This document shows, piece by piece, positions 26,434 to 38,300 of a stretch of 64,000 bases of DNA (positions within the stretch are counted from its first letter, which is position 1; each line of letters begins with the position of its first letter). Under the pieces are notes generated by a model. The model was given only the letters and a program-made list of their open reading frames with translations, made no database searches and was not told the origin of the DNA. The position numbers and the translations under genes are program-made. The DNA comes from an uncultured Bacteriovorax sp. (GTDB taxonomy: Bacteria; Bdellovibrionota; Bacteriovoracia; Bacteriovoracales; Bacteriovoracaceae): positions 62,001 to 126,000 of the forward strand of contig CAMLMH010000004.1 of the NCBI GenBank assembly GCA_946481315.1, read 5' to 3'.

Positions 26434-27021
26434 ATGTTACATGGTTTTTCAAAGTTTGCTTTCATTGCAACATTCTTTTTTATGTCACGTCTTCTGGCCG
26501 GAGACTTTTCCCATTTAGATCCGCAAAAACTTGTTCCGCCTGCTCACCTTAAGTCAGCACTAGAAACCTATCTAAAATGGCAGGACAAAATAAAGAACAA
26601 AGCAGTCATGACGATTATCGATTATCGACAGCACAATAGTCGGGAGCGTTTTTATCTGATCGATATGGAATCCGGACACGTGGAAACCTATCTGGCAGCT
26701 CATGGCAGAAATTCCGATCCGGACTTTGATGGATATGCCACAAAATTTTCTAATATTATTGATTCAAAACAAACTTCACTTGGATATTTTCTGACAGCTG
26801 AAACTTATTACGGTGAAAATGGTTATTCACTTCGTCTAGATGGAAAGTCGCAAACCAATTCCAATGCCCGGGTGCGCGCGATTGTTATCCATGGGGCGCC
26901 TTATGTTGCTCCCGGAGATAAAATCGGCAGAAGTTATGGATGTCCGGCCCTGGAGATGCGTTATCATCAGGAAGTGATCGATAAAATAAAAGGCGGAAGC
27001 CTGGTCTATGCTGTGTATTAA
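26434..27021 (+). CDS. Exported L,D-transpeptidase-family protein (YkuD_2)
   Basis: A hydrophobic N-terminal segment (about residues 6-21) likely acts as signal peptide. The catalytic domain has the pattern of the YkuD_2/PF13645 family: YLIDMESGHVE, TSLGYFLTAETYYG, VIHGAPYV with His153, and RSYGCPALE with nucleophile Cys170. It would form or cut L,D-crosslinks in peptidoglycan or attach proteins to it. Predatory relatives use many such enzymes to remodel host wall (inference). A TAAAAT box ends 6 bases before the ATG and no ribosome binding site is visible. Overlaps the convergent transporter by 4 bases. Confidence 0.85.
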   Translation: MLHGFSKFAFIATFFFMSRLLAGDFSHLDPQKLVPPAHLKSALETYLKWQDKIKNKAVMTIIDYRQHNSRERFYLIDMESGHVETYLAAHGRNSDPDFDGYATKFSNIIDSKQTSLGYFLTAETYYGENGYSLRLDGKSQTNSNARVRAIVIHGAPYVAPGDKIGRSYGCPALEMRYHQEVIDKIKGGSLVYAVY

Positions 27022-27905
27022 AGAACTCTTTCTTTTCTAAGGGCGACGAAATTTCCACTCAGACAAAATAGAATTCCCAAGATAAACAGTGGGGTTATGG
27101 CCAGTGATTCAAAAAGGACCGAGACAATAACTGCGATCATCGGTGAGAGAATAGAGGTGTATGCCGCCCGGTCCGCGCCCATTTCTCCCACCAGGGTCTG
27201 ATAGGCCCAAAAAGCGATCACTGTTCCAAAAAAACTCAGATAAAGCAGTGATGAAGTAAATGAGAAACTGTGTGGAAGCGTAAATGTTTCTCCCATCAAA
27301 AGGCCAATAATGAAACTTAAAATGGTTCCATAAAACATGCCATAAGCATTAAACGTCATGACCGGGATTTTCTGGCGATGATTGTAAAAAGCAACCATAT
27401 TTCCCAGCGAAGCGCAGAATGTAGCGACGATGCCGATAATAATTCCCAGCAGTCCCCGCCCGCTGGCTTCAGTATTGACCACTTCGCCGTAAAAAAGACA
27501 GATTATCCCTACCAGTCCCAGCAGTGCTCCGGTAAACACATTTTTTGAAATCCGGATTTTAAAAATTAAATGCAGCAGCACCATGTTGAAGTAAATGAGC
27601 AATGTAAAGGTGACAGCGACCATCCCGGAAGAAACGTATTTTTCTGAAATATAGGTGAGAATATAATTCAGGCAAAAATTAAACAGGCCATGCAGGATAA
27701 AGAAAAAATGGTTGCGTAGTGGAAAGACAAAATTTTTCCGGATGAAAATTAAATTAATTCCCATCATCAGAATAGTTGCCAGTAAAAAGCGGAAAAAGAC
27801 TCCAACAATCGGAGTGACCGAATCAATCTGAAATTTGATGACCAGCCAGGTAGTTCCCCAGATAATTGAGCAGAGGAGAAATAAAAAAAGATTTCTTTGG
27901 TTCAT
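27018..27905 (-). CDS. EamA/DMT-family transporter
   Basis: Ten hydrophobic segments in two repeats of five, the layout of drug/metabolite transporters. The N-terminal SIIWGTTWLVIKFQ is the typical start of the first EamA repeat, and the second begins near GLLGIIIGIVATFCASLGN. It ends with a short basic tail (LRKERVL). Located in the inner membrane; members export amino acids, nucleosides or small metabolites, and the substrate is not predictable. Confidence 0.88.
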   Translation of the reverse strand: MNQRNLFLFLLCSIIWGTTWLVIKFQIDSVTPIVGVFFRFLLATILMMGINLIFIRKNFVFPLRNHFFFILHGLFNFCLNYILTYISEKYVSSGMVAVTFTLLIYFNMVLLHLIFKIRISKNVFTGALLGLVGIICLFYGEVVNTEASGRGLLGIIIGIVATFCASLGNMVAFYNHRQKIPVMTFNAYGMFYGTILSFIIGLLMGETFTLPHSFSFTSSLLYLSFFGTVIAFWAYQTLVGEMGADRAAYTSILSPMIAVIVSVLFESLAITPLFILGILFCLSGNFVALRKERVL

Positions 27906-27983
27906 TTTGAGGGAAACTCATTGTAAAATTAGTTGGTGTTTCAATAAAGTTACCCAAATCTCTGAGTGGAGTAAACATTCGAT

Positions 27984-28661
27984 ATGAAAACGGCCATTAT
28001 TCTTTTTAACTTTCTTTTTTTCCATGATGTCTTTGCTTTTGAAAAAACGTTCACTGCAGGAAGCCTCAATAAAATTTCCGTAACAAACACCAAAGGGCCT
28101 ACACTGATAACGTCCACCCGGGAAACTACAGTCAAGGTCTCAATCGAGAAAATCAAATTCGAAGAGAAGTGTTCAATGAATGCTCAGTTAACCGGCCAGA
28201 CATTAGAAGTGGAAGTGGCCAGTCAGAATAAACTTTTTAATACCGCTCATTGTGAAGCCAGGGTAAAAATTGAAGTACCCGAAAAATCCCTTTATGAATT
28301 TGATCTATCTTCCGGAACAGGAGATCAGCGTATTGAAAAAATCAGCGGTCACTTTGATTTGCAGACGGCCACCGGGGCCATTGATATTGAAGCTGAATCC
28401 CTGAAGAATCTGGCCATCAAATCTGCGTCCGGACCGGTACGGGCCACTTTCCGCGCTTGTCAGGGGCGAGGGGATGTCAGCGTTCTTTCTGCTGCTTCAG
28501 ATGTTACACTCACTCTTCCGGAGACTTGTAAAATCCGTGTTTCCCACAAAAGTGCAACCGGGGATCTCTTTAATGAACTAGGCGAAAGTGCTGACTATCA
28601 GGTGATGATTAGCAGTAAAAGCGCCAGCGGAAAGCTGATGATCAAAAAAAGAGCACGTTGA
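27984..28661 (+). CDS. Exported DUF4097-like beta-helix protein
   Basis: The N-terminus MKTAIILFNFLFFHDVFAFE is a signal peptide. The rest is a repeated beta pattern with TGAIDIEAESLKNLAIKSASG and ISSKSASGKLMIKK, as in DUF4097 adhesin-like repeat proteins. Three cysteines (KCSMN, HCEAR, RACQG) could form a disulfide. Probably periplasmic or surface-exposed. Function unknown. Confidence 0.7.
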   Translation: MKTAIILFNFLFFHDVFAFEKTFTAGSLNKISVTNTKGPTLITSTRETTVKVSIEKIKFEEKCSMNAQLTGQTLEVEVASQNKLFNTAHCEARVKIEVPEKSLYEFDLSSGTGDQRIEKISGHFDLQTATGAIDIEAESLKNLAIKSASGPVRATFRACQGRGDVSVLSAASDVTLTLPETCKIRVSHKSATGDLFNELGESADYQVMISSKSASGKLMIKKRAR

Positions 28662-28708
28662 AAGCTTTGTCTAAACGGCGTCTGATGCAGAATTAAATCA
28701 GCCTCTGC

Positions 28709-28714
28709 TATAAT
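28709..28714 (+). promoter_or_regulatory. -10 box directly upstream of the redoxin gene
   Basis: A perfect TATAAT ends 7 bases before the ATG at 28722, with no ribosome binding site between. The -35 region is weak. Confidence 0.45.
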
Positions 28715-28721
28715 AATCTTC

Positions 28722-29642
28722 ATGAAAAGCATGTTTAAGTCAGATATCAACATCCTTGTCCTGCGTTCATCCGCAGTTGTTCAGCTACTCCTGGGCATTT
28801 TGCTCTGGCTATCTCCGGGGATATCCTCCCTAAGCAGTTCCCTCACTCTGCAGCCAATCGTCCTTTTCTTGCTGGGCTCATTTGCTTTTTCATTAGGGAT
28901 TGGATTTTTTATCGCCAGTTATGATCCCTATCAGCACTGGTTGACGGTTTTGGTCGGTCTCGTCAGTAAACTCTTTACCGTGGCCTTATTCATCGGACCC
29001 GCTGCCGAAGGAGAAATTCCCCTGACGATGACTTTAGTTCTACTTGTCACGGAAGTTTTGTGGATCGTCCCTTTCTTTTTTATCCTGCAAAATGCCTTCC
29101 TGGTTCACACCCAAGAAGAGAGCTCGCCTAAGAAATTTTCTGACCTCATCTCTCACATTCGAACAAACGAAGGTAAAACGTTGTTAGAGCATTCTCAAGA
29201 AAAGCGGGTATTGCTGGTTTTTATCCGGCAATTTGGCTGTATTTTCTGCCGTGAAAATATGCGTGAACTTTCCCGTTTAAAACTAATGAATGATCAAAAA
29301 GGGCTAAAACTTATTTTCGTTCATATGAGTGACCCTGCTTTTGCCGACGACTTTTTTGCCAAATATTTTCAGGAAAAGATCACCCATGTTTCTGATCCCT
29401 GCCGTGTGCTTTACAAAGCAATGGGCTTAAAACGCGGAACTTTTTTCCAGCTCTTCGGTCCTGCGACCTGGCTGCGCGGGGGTCTGGTTATGCTGAGTAA
29501 AGGTATCATCCAGGGAAAAACCGAAGGTGATCCGTTGCAACTCGGTGGAATATTTATTCTGCATCAAGGCCAGATCACTTTTGAGCAAAAAACGGCCCGG
29601 GCCTCCTCGCTCTTTGAAATATCCTCTCTACCTGAATCCTAA
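28722..29642 (+). CDS. Membrane-anchored AhpC/TSA-like redoxin
   Basis: The first 130 residues contain four hydrophobic segments (for example VQLLLGILLWLSPG and VLLVTEVLWIVPFFFIL), so the protein is anchored in the inner membrane. The remainder is a thioredoxin-like domain of the AhpC-TSA_2/PRXL2 type with the redox motif GCIFCREN (CxxC) and the later IFILHQGQITFEQ block. It may be a thiol-disulfide or peroxide-reducing enzyme; which face of the membrane it occupies is not certain. The fusion of a four-span domain to this redoxin is uncommon. Confidence 0.75.
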   Translation: MKSMFKSDINILVLRSSAVVQLLLGILLWLSPGISSLSSSLTLQPIVLFLLGSFAFSLGIGFFIASYDPYQHWLTVLVGLVSKLFTVALFIGPAAEGEIPLTMTLVLLVTEVLWIVPFFFILQNAFLVHTQEESSPKKFSDLISHIRTNEGKTLLEHSQEKRVLLVFIRQFGCIFCRENMRELSRLKLMNDQKGLKLIFVHMSDPAFADDFFAKYFQEKITHVSDPCRVLYKAMGLKRGTFFQLFGPATWLRGGLVMLSKGIIQGKTEGDPLQLGGIFILHQGQITFEQKTARASSLFEISSLPES

Positions 29643-29699
29643 AGTAATGATACAATCCTTAAGTGATTTTATCGGTCACCAAAAGGAGTATTAAAATTT

Positions 29700-31304
29700 A
29701 TGTGTGGATTTGTGGTCTTTGATGGAGTTTCCCCTGAAGAAGTCTCTTCCCAGCACAAAGAGGCCATGAACCGGCTGACTCACCGGGGTCCAGATGATCA
29801 CCAGATCATTCATTTTAAGGGCGGAACCCTGGCCTTTCATCGTCTGGCAATTATGGATTTATCATCATCGGGAGCACAACCCTTTATAAGTAATAACCAA
29901 AACTATCTGGTGTGTAATGGTGAAATCTATAACTATTCTGCTCTCAAGCAAAGTCTGATCGATACCAATTCTCATCAGTTTCATTCTCATTCCGACTGTG
30001 AGGTTTTGCTTCCGCTTTATGAACGTGACGGTATCAAAAAACTGGTCGAAGCACTGGATGCCGAATACGCCCTGGTTATCTGGGATGATAAAAAACAAAA
30101 ATTCCTGGCCGCCCGCGATCCAATGGGAATCAGACCGCTTTTTTATGGAAGACTTAAATCAAACAATAAAATGGCCTTTGCCTCTGAAGTAAAAGCATTG
30201 ACCGATCTGTGTCTGGATGTTCATCCGTTTCCGCCAGGACATTTCTATGATGGTGATCATTTCGAGTGTTATCTCGATCTCTCCAAAGTTGAGAGACAAC
30301 ACAACTTGGAGAGACCTGAAATTTTAAAGGGGATACGTGACCGCTTAAGTTTTGCCGTGGAAAAACGCCTGCAGTCCGATGCGGAAATCGGTTTTTTGCT
30401 CTCCGGAGGACTGGACTCTTCTCTTGTCTGTGCCCTGGCCCAAAGAATGAATCCAGATAAACCTATCCGGACATTCTCCGTCGGGATGACCGACGATGCG
30501 ATTGACTCCAAATATGCCGCCGACGTGGCACGCTTTATTAAATCCGATCACACCAACGTCACCATGACGCTGGAAGAAGTCCTAAGCGCTCTGGAGAAAG
30601 TCATCTATCACCTGGAGACATGGGATATCACTACTATCCGTGCCAGCATCGGGATGTTTCTGGTGTGTAAATACATACGAGAAAAAACAAATATTAAAGT
30701 ACTGATGACAGGTGAAGTGTCGGATGAGCTCTTCGGATATAAGTATACCGACTTTGCACCAGATAAAGCTGAATTTCAAAAAGAAGCGTCCAAACGAGTT
30801 CATGAACTTTATTTATACGATGTTCTGCGCGCAGACCGTTGCCTGTCTGCTCATTCACTCGAGGCCCGGGTTCCGTTTTCTGATCAGGATTTTGTAAAAT
30901 TCGTCATGGCCGTAGATCCCGCCCTAAAAATGAATACCAACGGCATTGGCAAGTTTTTGCTTCGGGACGCTTTTGCTCAGGATGGTTTGTTACCTGAACA
31001 TATTTTATGGAGGGAGAAGGCCGCCTTCTCCGATGCCGTCGGACACTCCATGGTTGATGAGCTAAAACTTTTTGCCGAGAAAACCTATAGCGACGATGAA
31101 TTCAACAAACGAATCAAGACCTATGACTATTGCCCCCCCTTTACCAAAGAATCACTTCTTTACCGTGAGATCTTTGAGCGCTTCTATCCCGGACGGGCCA
31201 GACTCATTAAAGATTATTGGATGCCAAACAGTTCCTGGCAAAACTGCCAGGTCACTGATCCCAGCGCCCGCGTTTTGCCTAACTACGGGGCATCGGGAAA
31301 ATGA
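29700..31304 (+). CDS. asnB: Asparagine synthase (glutamine-hydrolysing)
   Basis: Makes asparagine from aspartate, glutamine and ATP. An N-terminal glutaminase domain starts with nucleophile Cys2 (MCGFVVF), followed by LTHRGPDDH and CNGEIYNY. The synthetase domain has the PP-loop LSGGLDSSLV and LMTGEVSDELFGY. Its 534 residues are close to E. coli AsnB (554). AAAGGAG lies before the ATG. The last 4 bases overlap the pseudouridine synthase gene (ATGA). Confidence 0.94.
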   Translation: MCGFVVFDGVSPEEVSSQHKEAMNRLTHRGPDDHQIIHFKGGTLAFHRLAIMDLSSSGAQPFISNNQNYLVCNGEIYNYSALKQSLIDTNSHQFHSHSDCEVLLPLYERDGIKKLVEALDAEYALVIWDDKKQKFLAARDPMGIRPLFYGRLKSNNKMAFASEVKALTDLCLDVHPFPPGHFYDGDHFECYLDLSKVERQHNLERPEILKGIRDRLSFAVEKRLQSDAEIGFLLSGGLDSSLVCALAQRMNPDKPIRTFSVGMTDDAIDSKYAADVARFIKSDHTNVTMTLEEVLSALEKVIYHLETWDITTIRASIGMFLVCKYIREKTNIKVLMTGEVSDELFGYKYTDFAPDKAEFQKEASKRVHELYLYDVLRADRCLSAHSLEARVPFSDQDFVKFVMAVDPALKMNTNGIGKFLLRDAFAQDGLLPEHILWREKAAFSDAVGHSMVDELKLFAEKTYSDDEFNKRIKTYDYCPPFTKESLLYREIFERFYPGRARLIKDYWMPNSSWQNCQVTDPSARVLPNYGASGK

Positions 31305-31975
31305 GTTACAAAGAAATTTTTCGAAACCAGCATTTTGTCGTAGTGGATAAGGCGGCCGGAATCCTGAGTGTCCCTGGCAGAGATCAGTCGGATGGAAGGC
31401 CTGTTCTGGGAAAAATTCTCGAATCCGATTATCAGCAACAAATCTTTCCGGTCCACCGCCTGGACCTGGAAGTGCAGGGCCTCATCATGTACGCCTTTAC
31501 GATGGAAGCCCACCGGAGCGCCAACGCCTGGTTTGAAAAAAAAGAAATACAAAAAACCTACAGTGCTCTTACTTTTCCGGTCGACAATGAACATATGAGG
31601 GCCCGCGAAGAATTGCCTACTGGCGAAAAGTTCAGCTGGAAGTGTAAGCTGCTTAGAGGTAAAAAACGGGCCTACGAATCCCCGGCGGGAAAGGAATCCT
31701 TAACGCTGGCGGAGATCGTAAAAGTAGAAAACGGAATTTTTCATTGGGAACTAAACCCTGTTACCGGAAGATCTCATCAGCTGCGCTATGAACTTTTCCG
31801 GCACGGTCATCCGATTCTGAGAGATTTTTTATATGGAGCAGATCATGAAGCTTCAGAAAAATTCAAAGAAGAGGGAATCGCACTTCGGGCGTTTCGACTG
31901 GATTTCAGAAAGGCTCCCCGCGCCCGCGATTTTCAGTTGCCGGAGTTGATCGAAACATCTGTTCTATCCATCTGA
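31301..31975 (+). CDS. RluA-family pseudouridine synthase
   Basis: A single catalytic domain without an S4 domain. The active-site block HRLDLEVQGL has the catalytic Asp; the usual Thr-Ser after it is replaced by Val-Gln. FVVVDKAAGILSVPG is the usual opening and ITGRSHQLR-like PVTGRSHQLRYELFRHGHPI is a conserved family motif. Length (224) matches the short RluA/TruC-like group. It overlaps asnB by 4 bases, so it is translated from the same message. The target RNA and position are not predictable. Confidence 0.88.
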   Translation: MSYKEIFRNQHFVVVDKAAGILSVPGRDQSDGRPVLGKILESDYQQQIFPVHRLDLEVQGLIMYAFTMEAHRSANAWFEKKEIQKTYSALTFPVDNEHMRAREELPTGEKFSWKCKLLRGKKRAYESPAGKESLTLAEIVKVENGIFHWELNPVTGRSHQLRYELFRHGHPILRDFLYGADHEASEKFKEEGIALRAFRLDFRKAPRARDFQLPELIETSVLSI

Positions 31976-32001
31976 GCTTCTGACAATCTGAAAAAAAAAA
32001 T

Positions 32002-32031
32002 TTGCCACCGTGATTACGATTTCTTTATACT
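32002..32031 (+). promoter_or_regulatory. Promoter of the 127-residue exported protein gene
   Basis: TTGCCA (32002-32007), 18 bases, TATACT (32026-32031). The start codon is 41 bases after the -10 box with a GAGGGTG ribosome binding site, so this gene has a normal leader. Confidence 0.6.
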
Positions 32032-32071
32032 GAATTTATAATTTTCTTTTTTTTACTATGAGGGTGAAAAA

Positions 32072-32455
32072 ATGGTCGCAATTTTTAAATCTATTCTCGT
32101 GTCATCTGTCCTGTTAACTTCAGTGAATACTCTGGCCAGTGAAGGATCGTTAGGTTCACAACTCGTAAACTTAAACCTGCACATTAAATCAAAACATACA
32201 AATTCCAAATCATCTCTTGCTATGCCGTTTTATCAGACCGCCGAGCTGGAGCGAAAAATCGATAATAAGAACGTTTTAATCGAACTCAATCCAAAACACG
32301 GCAAAAGACCAGATGAAGTGGCCATCGAAATGAAGTTTTACAAAGCCTCTGGCTCCAAGGCCTTCTACAAAAAAGAAATCATCGCTAAACTCAATCAGGA
32401 AGCGAAAGTTTCCTACCGCGGAACGACTGTCAGAGTGACGCCGGTTTTGAATTAA
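32072..32455 (+). CDS. Small exported protein of unknown function
   Basis: A 127-residue protein with a signal peptide (about residues 1-23, ending NTLASEG). The mature part is basic, without cysteines, and ends with beta-rich KVSYRGTTVRVTPVLN. No family recognised. It has a good promoter and ribosome binding site of its own and converges on the RMD1-like gene with a 3-base gap. Confidence 0.65.
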   Translation: MVAIFKSILVSSVLLTSVNTLASEGSLGSQLVNLNLHIKSKHTNSKSSLAMPFYQTAELERKIDNKNVLIELNPKHGKRPDEVAIEMKFYKASGSKAFYKKEIIAKLNQEAKVSYRGTTVRVTPVLN

Positions 32456-32458
32456 TTT

Positions 32459-33586
32459 TTAATTGAAGTAATCAAAGACATGTTTTGCGAGCGGGATCAT
32501 CTCAATTGAAATGAGAATGATGATGATCAGCTCGAGCATGTGCGAGCGTTTGGAATTGATATTATCCAGAAGAAGTTTGCATAGCTCGGCCAGGTTATCC
32601 AGCTTGTTGTCGATGGAATTTTGCCAGTCCGTAAAACGAAACTTTTGCGAAGCTGCCCGAAACACAGCAGAGTGATATACATCCCCGATGACTTTCAGCG
32701 AGTTTTCCACCGACTCAACGATCTCGGCAATTTCAATATAGCGCTGACCCGCCTCCAGAGCGAGATCTGTATACTTCGACGAAAAAATACTCATATCCTT
32801 TAATTCAACGGCCGAATAAATTTCGCGTAACTTGCGGTCGAGCAGATCGTCATAATAGCGCATCTCCAAGAGCTGGTTGAGGGCAAACTCAATCACGTCC
32901 GGCACATCCATGGAGCCTGACGGCTCAACAATAAAGGCCGAATTCCAGTCAATGAGGGCCAGATCGGTTTTATAATACTGCAGTTTGGATGAATAAATTC
33001 TCTGGGCGACCTGAGAAGAAAGAACACCTTTTTCTTCATTAAGTACCAGTGAAGCGATGTCTTCTTCATCCAATAAACGGAAAGCATCCTCATATTCATG
33101 TTCGAAGCTTTCGATGAAATAGAGGATGTAATCTTCGTTAACGATCCATTCGTTACTTTTTCCCATGGAAGGGAGAATCTGCTGAGTGAGGTCACGCGCA
33201 CGAAGACGGGCATAAACTTCGAGCTCTTCATAATTCTGGATTTTATCTGATATCCGGCCTAGTTCATCGAGGGTCGTTCCTGGCGGAATGATAAACTCAA
33301 AAGTCAGCGACAGTGTCCCGAATTCCCAGAGTTTACCGCTTATCTCAAAAGTAAATTCCTCTGCCTCAGAGCGCAGAGTAAAATTCCCCAGCGCAATAGA
33401 GAGAGGATCATTGGAAACAATAACCGCCTGCCGGTTAATGTTTTTTAAGCGGAATTTAGAGCGGGTCGTGGCCTGCTCAATGATCTTTTCCGCCTTTTCC
33501 AGGTCAATTTCCTCCCCGATATCGTATACGCGATAGAGGAGAATCCGGCCTTTTTTAATGGAGTTTTTACCCATAGATGCAGTCAT
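32459..33586 (-). CDS. RMD1/YagE-like (DUF155) membrane protein
   Basis: The C-terminal third matches the DUF155/RMD1 pattern: a long coiled region (about residues 230-340) ending in a single hydrophobic helix HMLELIIIILISIEMIPL with a short tail. The N-terminal half is a mixed alpha/beta domain with DIGEEIDLEKAEK. In eukaryotes RMD1 proteins are mitochondrial; bacterial members are uncharacterised. It would be tail-anchored in the inner membrane. A TAGAAT box ends 6 bases before the ATG and no ribosome binding site is seen, suggesting a leaderless transcript. Confidence 0.65.
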   Translation of the reverse strand: MTASMGKNSIKKGRILLYRVYDIGEEIDLEKAEKIIEQATTRSKFRLKNINRQAVIVSNDPLSIALGNFTLRSEAEEFTFEISGKLWEFGTLSLTFEFIIPPGTTLDELGRISDKIQNYEELEVYARLRARDLTQQILPSMGKSNEWIVNEDYILYFIESFEHEYEDAFRLLDEEDIASLVLNEEKGVLSSQVAQRIYSSKLQYYKTDLALIDWNSAFIVEPSGSMDVPDVIEFALNQLLEMRYYDDLLDRKLREIYSAVELKDMSIFSSKYTDLALEAGQRYIEIAEIVESVENSLKVIGDVYHSAVFRAASQKFRFTDWQNSIDNKLDNLAELCKLLLDNINSKRSHMLELIIIILISIEMIPLAKHVFDYFN

Positions 33587-33683
33587 TCAATTATTCTACC
33601 ACAGGCCCCGGAAAAGGCCCTAATTCTGCTTAAAATAAGGGAAAAACCGTGCTAAAACTGACAGCAAAGGTAGGGTAAATGCC

Positions 33684-35106
<1,423 letters not shown>

Positions 35107-35161
35107 GGAACTGCAAACTTTCTAATGCACATTCTTTGTCTAATTTTAACAGGTCAGTAAA

Positions 35162-35190
35162 TTTCCACCCGAAAGGGTGGATACTATAAT
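35162..35190 (+). promoter_or_regulatory. Promoter of the PKD operon with a hairpin in the spacer
   Basis: TTTCCA (35162-35167), 17 bases, TATAAT (35185-35190). The inverted repeat CCACCC-GAAA-GGGTGG (35165-35180) spans the -35 box and spacer, so a regulator bound there would block or remodel RNA polymerase. The transcript would start near 35197, giving a leader of about 130 bases with a second small hairpin (CAG-CAC/GTG-CTG around 35193-35210). As an alternative, the repeat could be a weak hemB terminator, though no T-run follows. Confidence 0.5.
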
Positions 35191-35325
35191 AGCAGGCACT
35201 TAGGGTGCTGTTCGATCTTTTATCTAAAATTCCGATTTTAATTCTCAAGCTTGTTTTAGACTCAACCGTTAAAAGTTTAATAAATAAATTTTTGGCGTTT
35301 TATTTGGCCTAATAGGGGTACAGTC

Positions 35326-38300
35326 ATGACAACAGCGTTCGCATTATTAAGGCTTGCAATGTTATTTGTGAGCACATTACTGATGGACGGTTCACCTCGA
35401 TACTTTGATGTTTCACCTAAAGAGGGCAATGCTGAGCTGGTAGTCACATTAGATGCCCAGGCCCTATATGATTCCGGTAAAGCTAATACATTCATTTGGA
35501 CCTTAGGTAATGGTGAAACTCTCACAACTACCCATCCAATTTTCAAATATACCTATAATCAGCCTGGAACTTTCACTGTCAATCTTGATTACCAATATGT
35601 GGAGATTGATAAGAAAGGCAGAGTTAAAATCAAGCATCAAAAAGATGGTGGAAGTGTAAAGATTGTTGTTCATCCAAAACCAAATGTGGCTCCGATTGCG
35701 ATGCTTGATTGCTTCGCCCCAGATTTTTTAAAGCTCACGTGTAATCCAGAAGGCTCAAAAGATTCAGACGGAACAATTGTTAGTTTTAAGTATGAATGGG
35801 GTGATGATACTCATTCTATAAATTCAGATAACTCATCTGCAACTCATATCTATCAAACATCTGGTGAAAAATTAATTCGTCTTACTGTAACAGATAATGA
35901 TGGAGCTACTCACTCTGTAGAAAAATCATTTTTTATTAAAGAAAATTCAAAACCTGCTGCTAGTTTCGAATGCGTGAAAGCGGGATTCCTCTCAATATCT
36001 TGTAATAGCACTTCAACGGATCCAGATGAGGAATTATCGCAATTCGAATGGACTCTAGATGACGGGACAACTTATTCAACAAAGTCATTTTCGCATACTT
36101 TTAACAAACGTCCAGGCGACGTAGCTCTTACCAGCCACAATGTGAGCTTAAAAGTAACAGATTCTTTAGGCTTAACCGATTCTACAGCGAAAGATGTCGA
36201 AGTCGATCTTGAACCAATCAAAGAAGCGCCAAGAGGATACTTCAAGGCCTTCATTGACGGCACACACCTAAATCTCAGAGCCTTTATTGCAAAAACACAA
36301 TTCAATACTAAAAAAGCATTTTATCAGATTTTCGATAGTCAAAATAATCTTCTACACACTTTACCGCTTTCGGAGTTTTACCAAAACACATTGGCCCGTG
36401 TGAATTTAGAAAACTATGCTAACTATAGAGTTGTTTTAACTATCATCGATTATCGTGACCAAGTAGCGTCAACCACTAGACAAGTTCAGCTTGTGGAAGA
36501 CACAAGTTCATTGCAACCGTTTGTAAACTTCAGAGCTATCCAATCTAATATCAGAACTGTTTATCTGAACTTAAATCAATCATTCGACTATGATGAAAAT
36601 TACTCAATTAATGAATTCATCATCAATCTAGGAAATGGTGAAGTTAAATCACTTAAGACTGATACTTTTTTAACTTACACTTATGCTGAAGCTGGAACTT
36701 ATGATATTTCAGTAACAGCAAAAACTAATCATGGTACAGAAAAAACAATCACACAGGCTATTACAGTTACCGATGAACAAGTGGCACCGATTAAGCCAGA
36801 CCCAACGTTTGCATACCGAATCTATTCTTTCGCTCAGAACGTGTCCTTTTATAATGAAAAGTCCGGAACACCTAACGGAGAAATTATTTCATATCTTTGG
36901 GATTTTGGTGATGGGACAAGTGCTTATGGTGAAACACAGGCACATTTCTATTTGCCTGGGGAGTATATTGTAACTCTCACGGTTGTGGATACTGCTGGCT
37001 ATTCAAATACTCAAACACAAAAAGTAACTATAATAAACACTGGCGATGACATAGTTGCCAATATTGACTGTAACCAGAGACAACCTTACTTAGATATAAC
37101 TCAGATGTGTAAGGTCAATGCGCTTGATAAGTACAATGAAGTTAGCCGTGTGCGAGTAGTATGGGGAGATGGAACTGTTTTTACTCTTGCAGCACCGTTT
37201 GACCAGCGACAAGGAATTTACTATCCACAAAAAAAATATGCAGCAGAAGGAACTTATCCAATACGCCTGATCGTTAATACCTTGAGAGGTGATTTTAAAA
37301 CTCACGATATCTCAAGAACGATTATCGCACGAAGACCAGTGGCCAATATACAGTGTTCAGTAAACAATCTCTTGGTTTTTTGTGATGGTCTGGGTAGTTA
37401 TGACCCTAAAGGTCTAGCATTGACTTATACCTTTAATTTTGGAGATGGACATATAGTAACGAATACAACTGGCGTGATTAGCTATTCGTATCCTCAAGCT
37501 GGTTTATATAATGTCACATTGAAAATCGAAGATCCAACAGGCCTTTCTGCTCAAAGTTCATTTCAAGTTCAGCCTGTTGAACCACCTAATCAATTACCAG
37601 TGGCAAAATTTAATTGCGATTCTCCTGAACCAAACACTGTCTATTGTTGGGATGATGGTAGCTATGACCCGGACGGTAGCTTAAGTATAAGCAAGTTAGC
37701 TTTTGACGATGGAGGTTTTGATTTCTTAAATAAAGAAAATCCCACACGCCATCAATTCATCTCAGGTGGGCAACACGAAATCACATTAACTGTTGTTGAT
37801 GATGATGGGGGATCTACCTCTTTGACAAAAAAGTTTGAAGTTAAATCTAACAATGAACCTGTAGCTTCATTTGAATGTGACTCACCCTCATCGCACAGAC
37901 TAAATTGCTGGACCCAATCTTATGATTCAGATGTAAATGATATGATAACAAGTTATTCATGGAAAGTGACTTTCAATGATACAGAAGAGTTGAAACTGGA
38001 AGGAAATCTACAGGCAGGTTTTGATCATACTTTTAATCATGATGGAGATGTCTTAGTTGAGCATTCTGTCTCTGATAAGTATGGTGCAACTCAGTTGGTA
38101 ACTAAAGTTGTAACATTAAAAAAGAACAATAATCCTATTTCAAATATTAATTGCTTTTTAACAAATGGAAGAACTTATCAATGTAATTCTAATGCCTCTG
38201 ACCCAGATGGACATTCATTAAACTTCGAATGGATGGTTGAGGGATCGAAATTCACAGGAGAGAATCTACTATATAATTTTACAGATGGCGGACAAAAAAC

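Noticed and set aside
31301..31975. Val-Gln after HRLD as evidence of an inactive pseudouridine synthase
   Set aside because: The catalytic Asp is present and this position tolerates change, so activity cannot be excluded.
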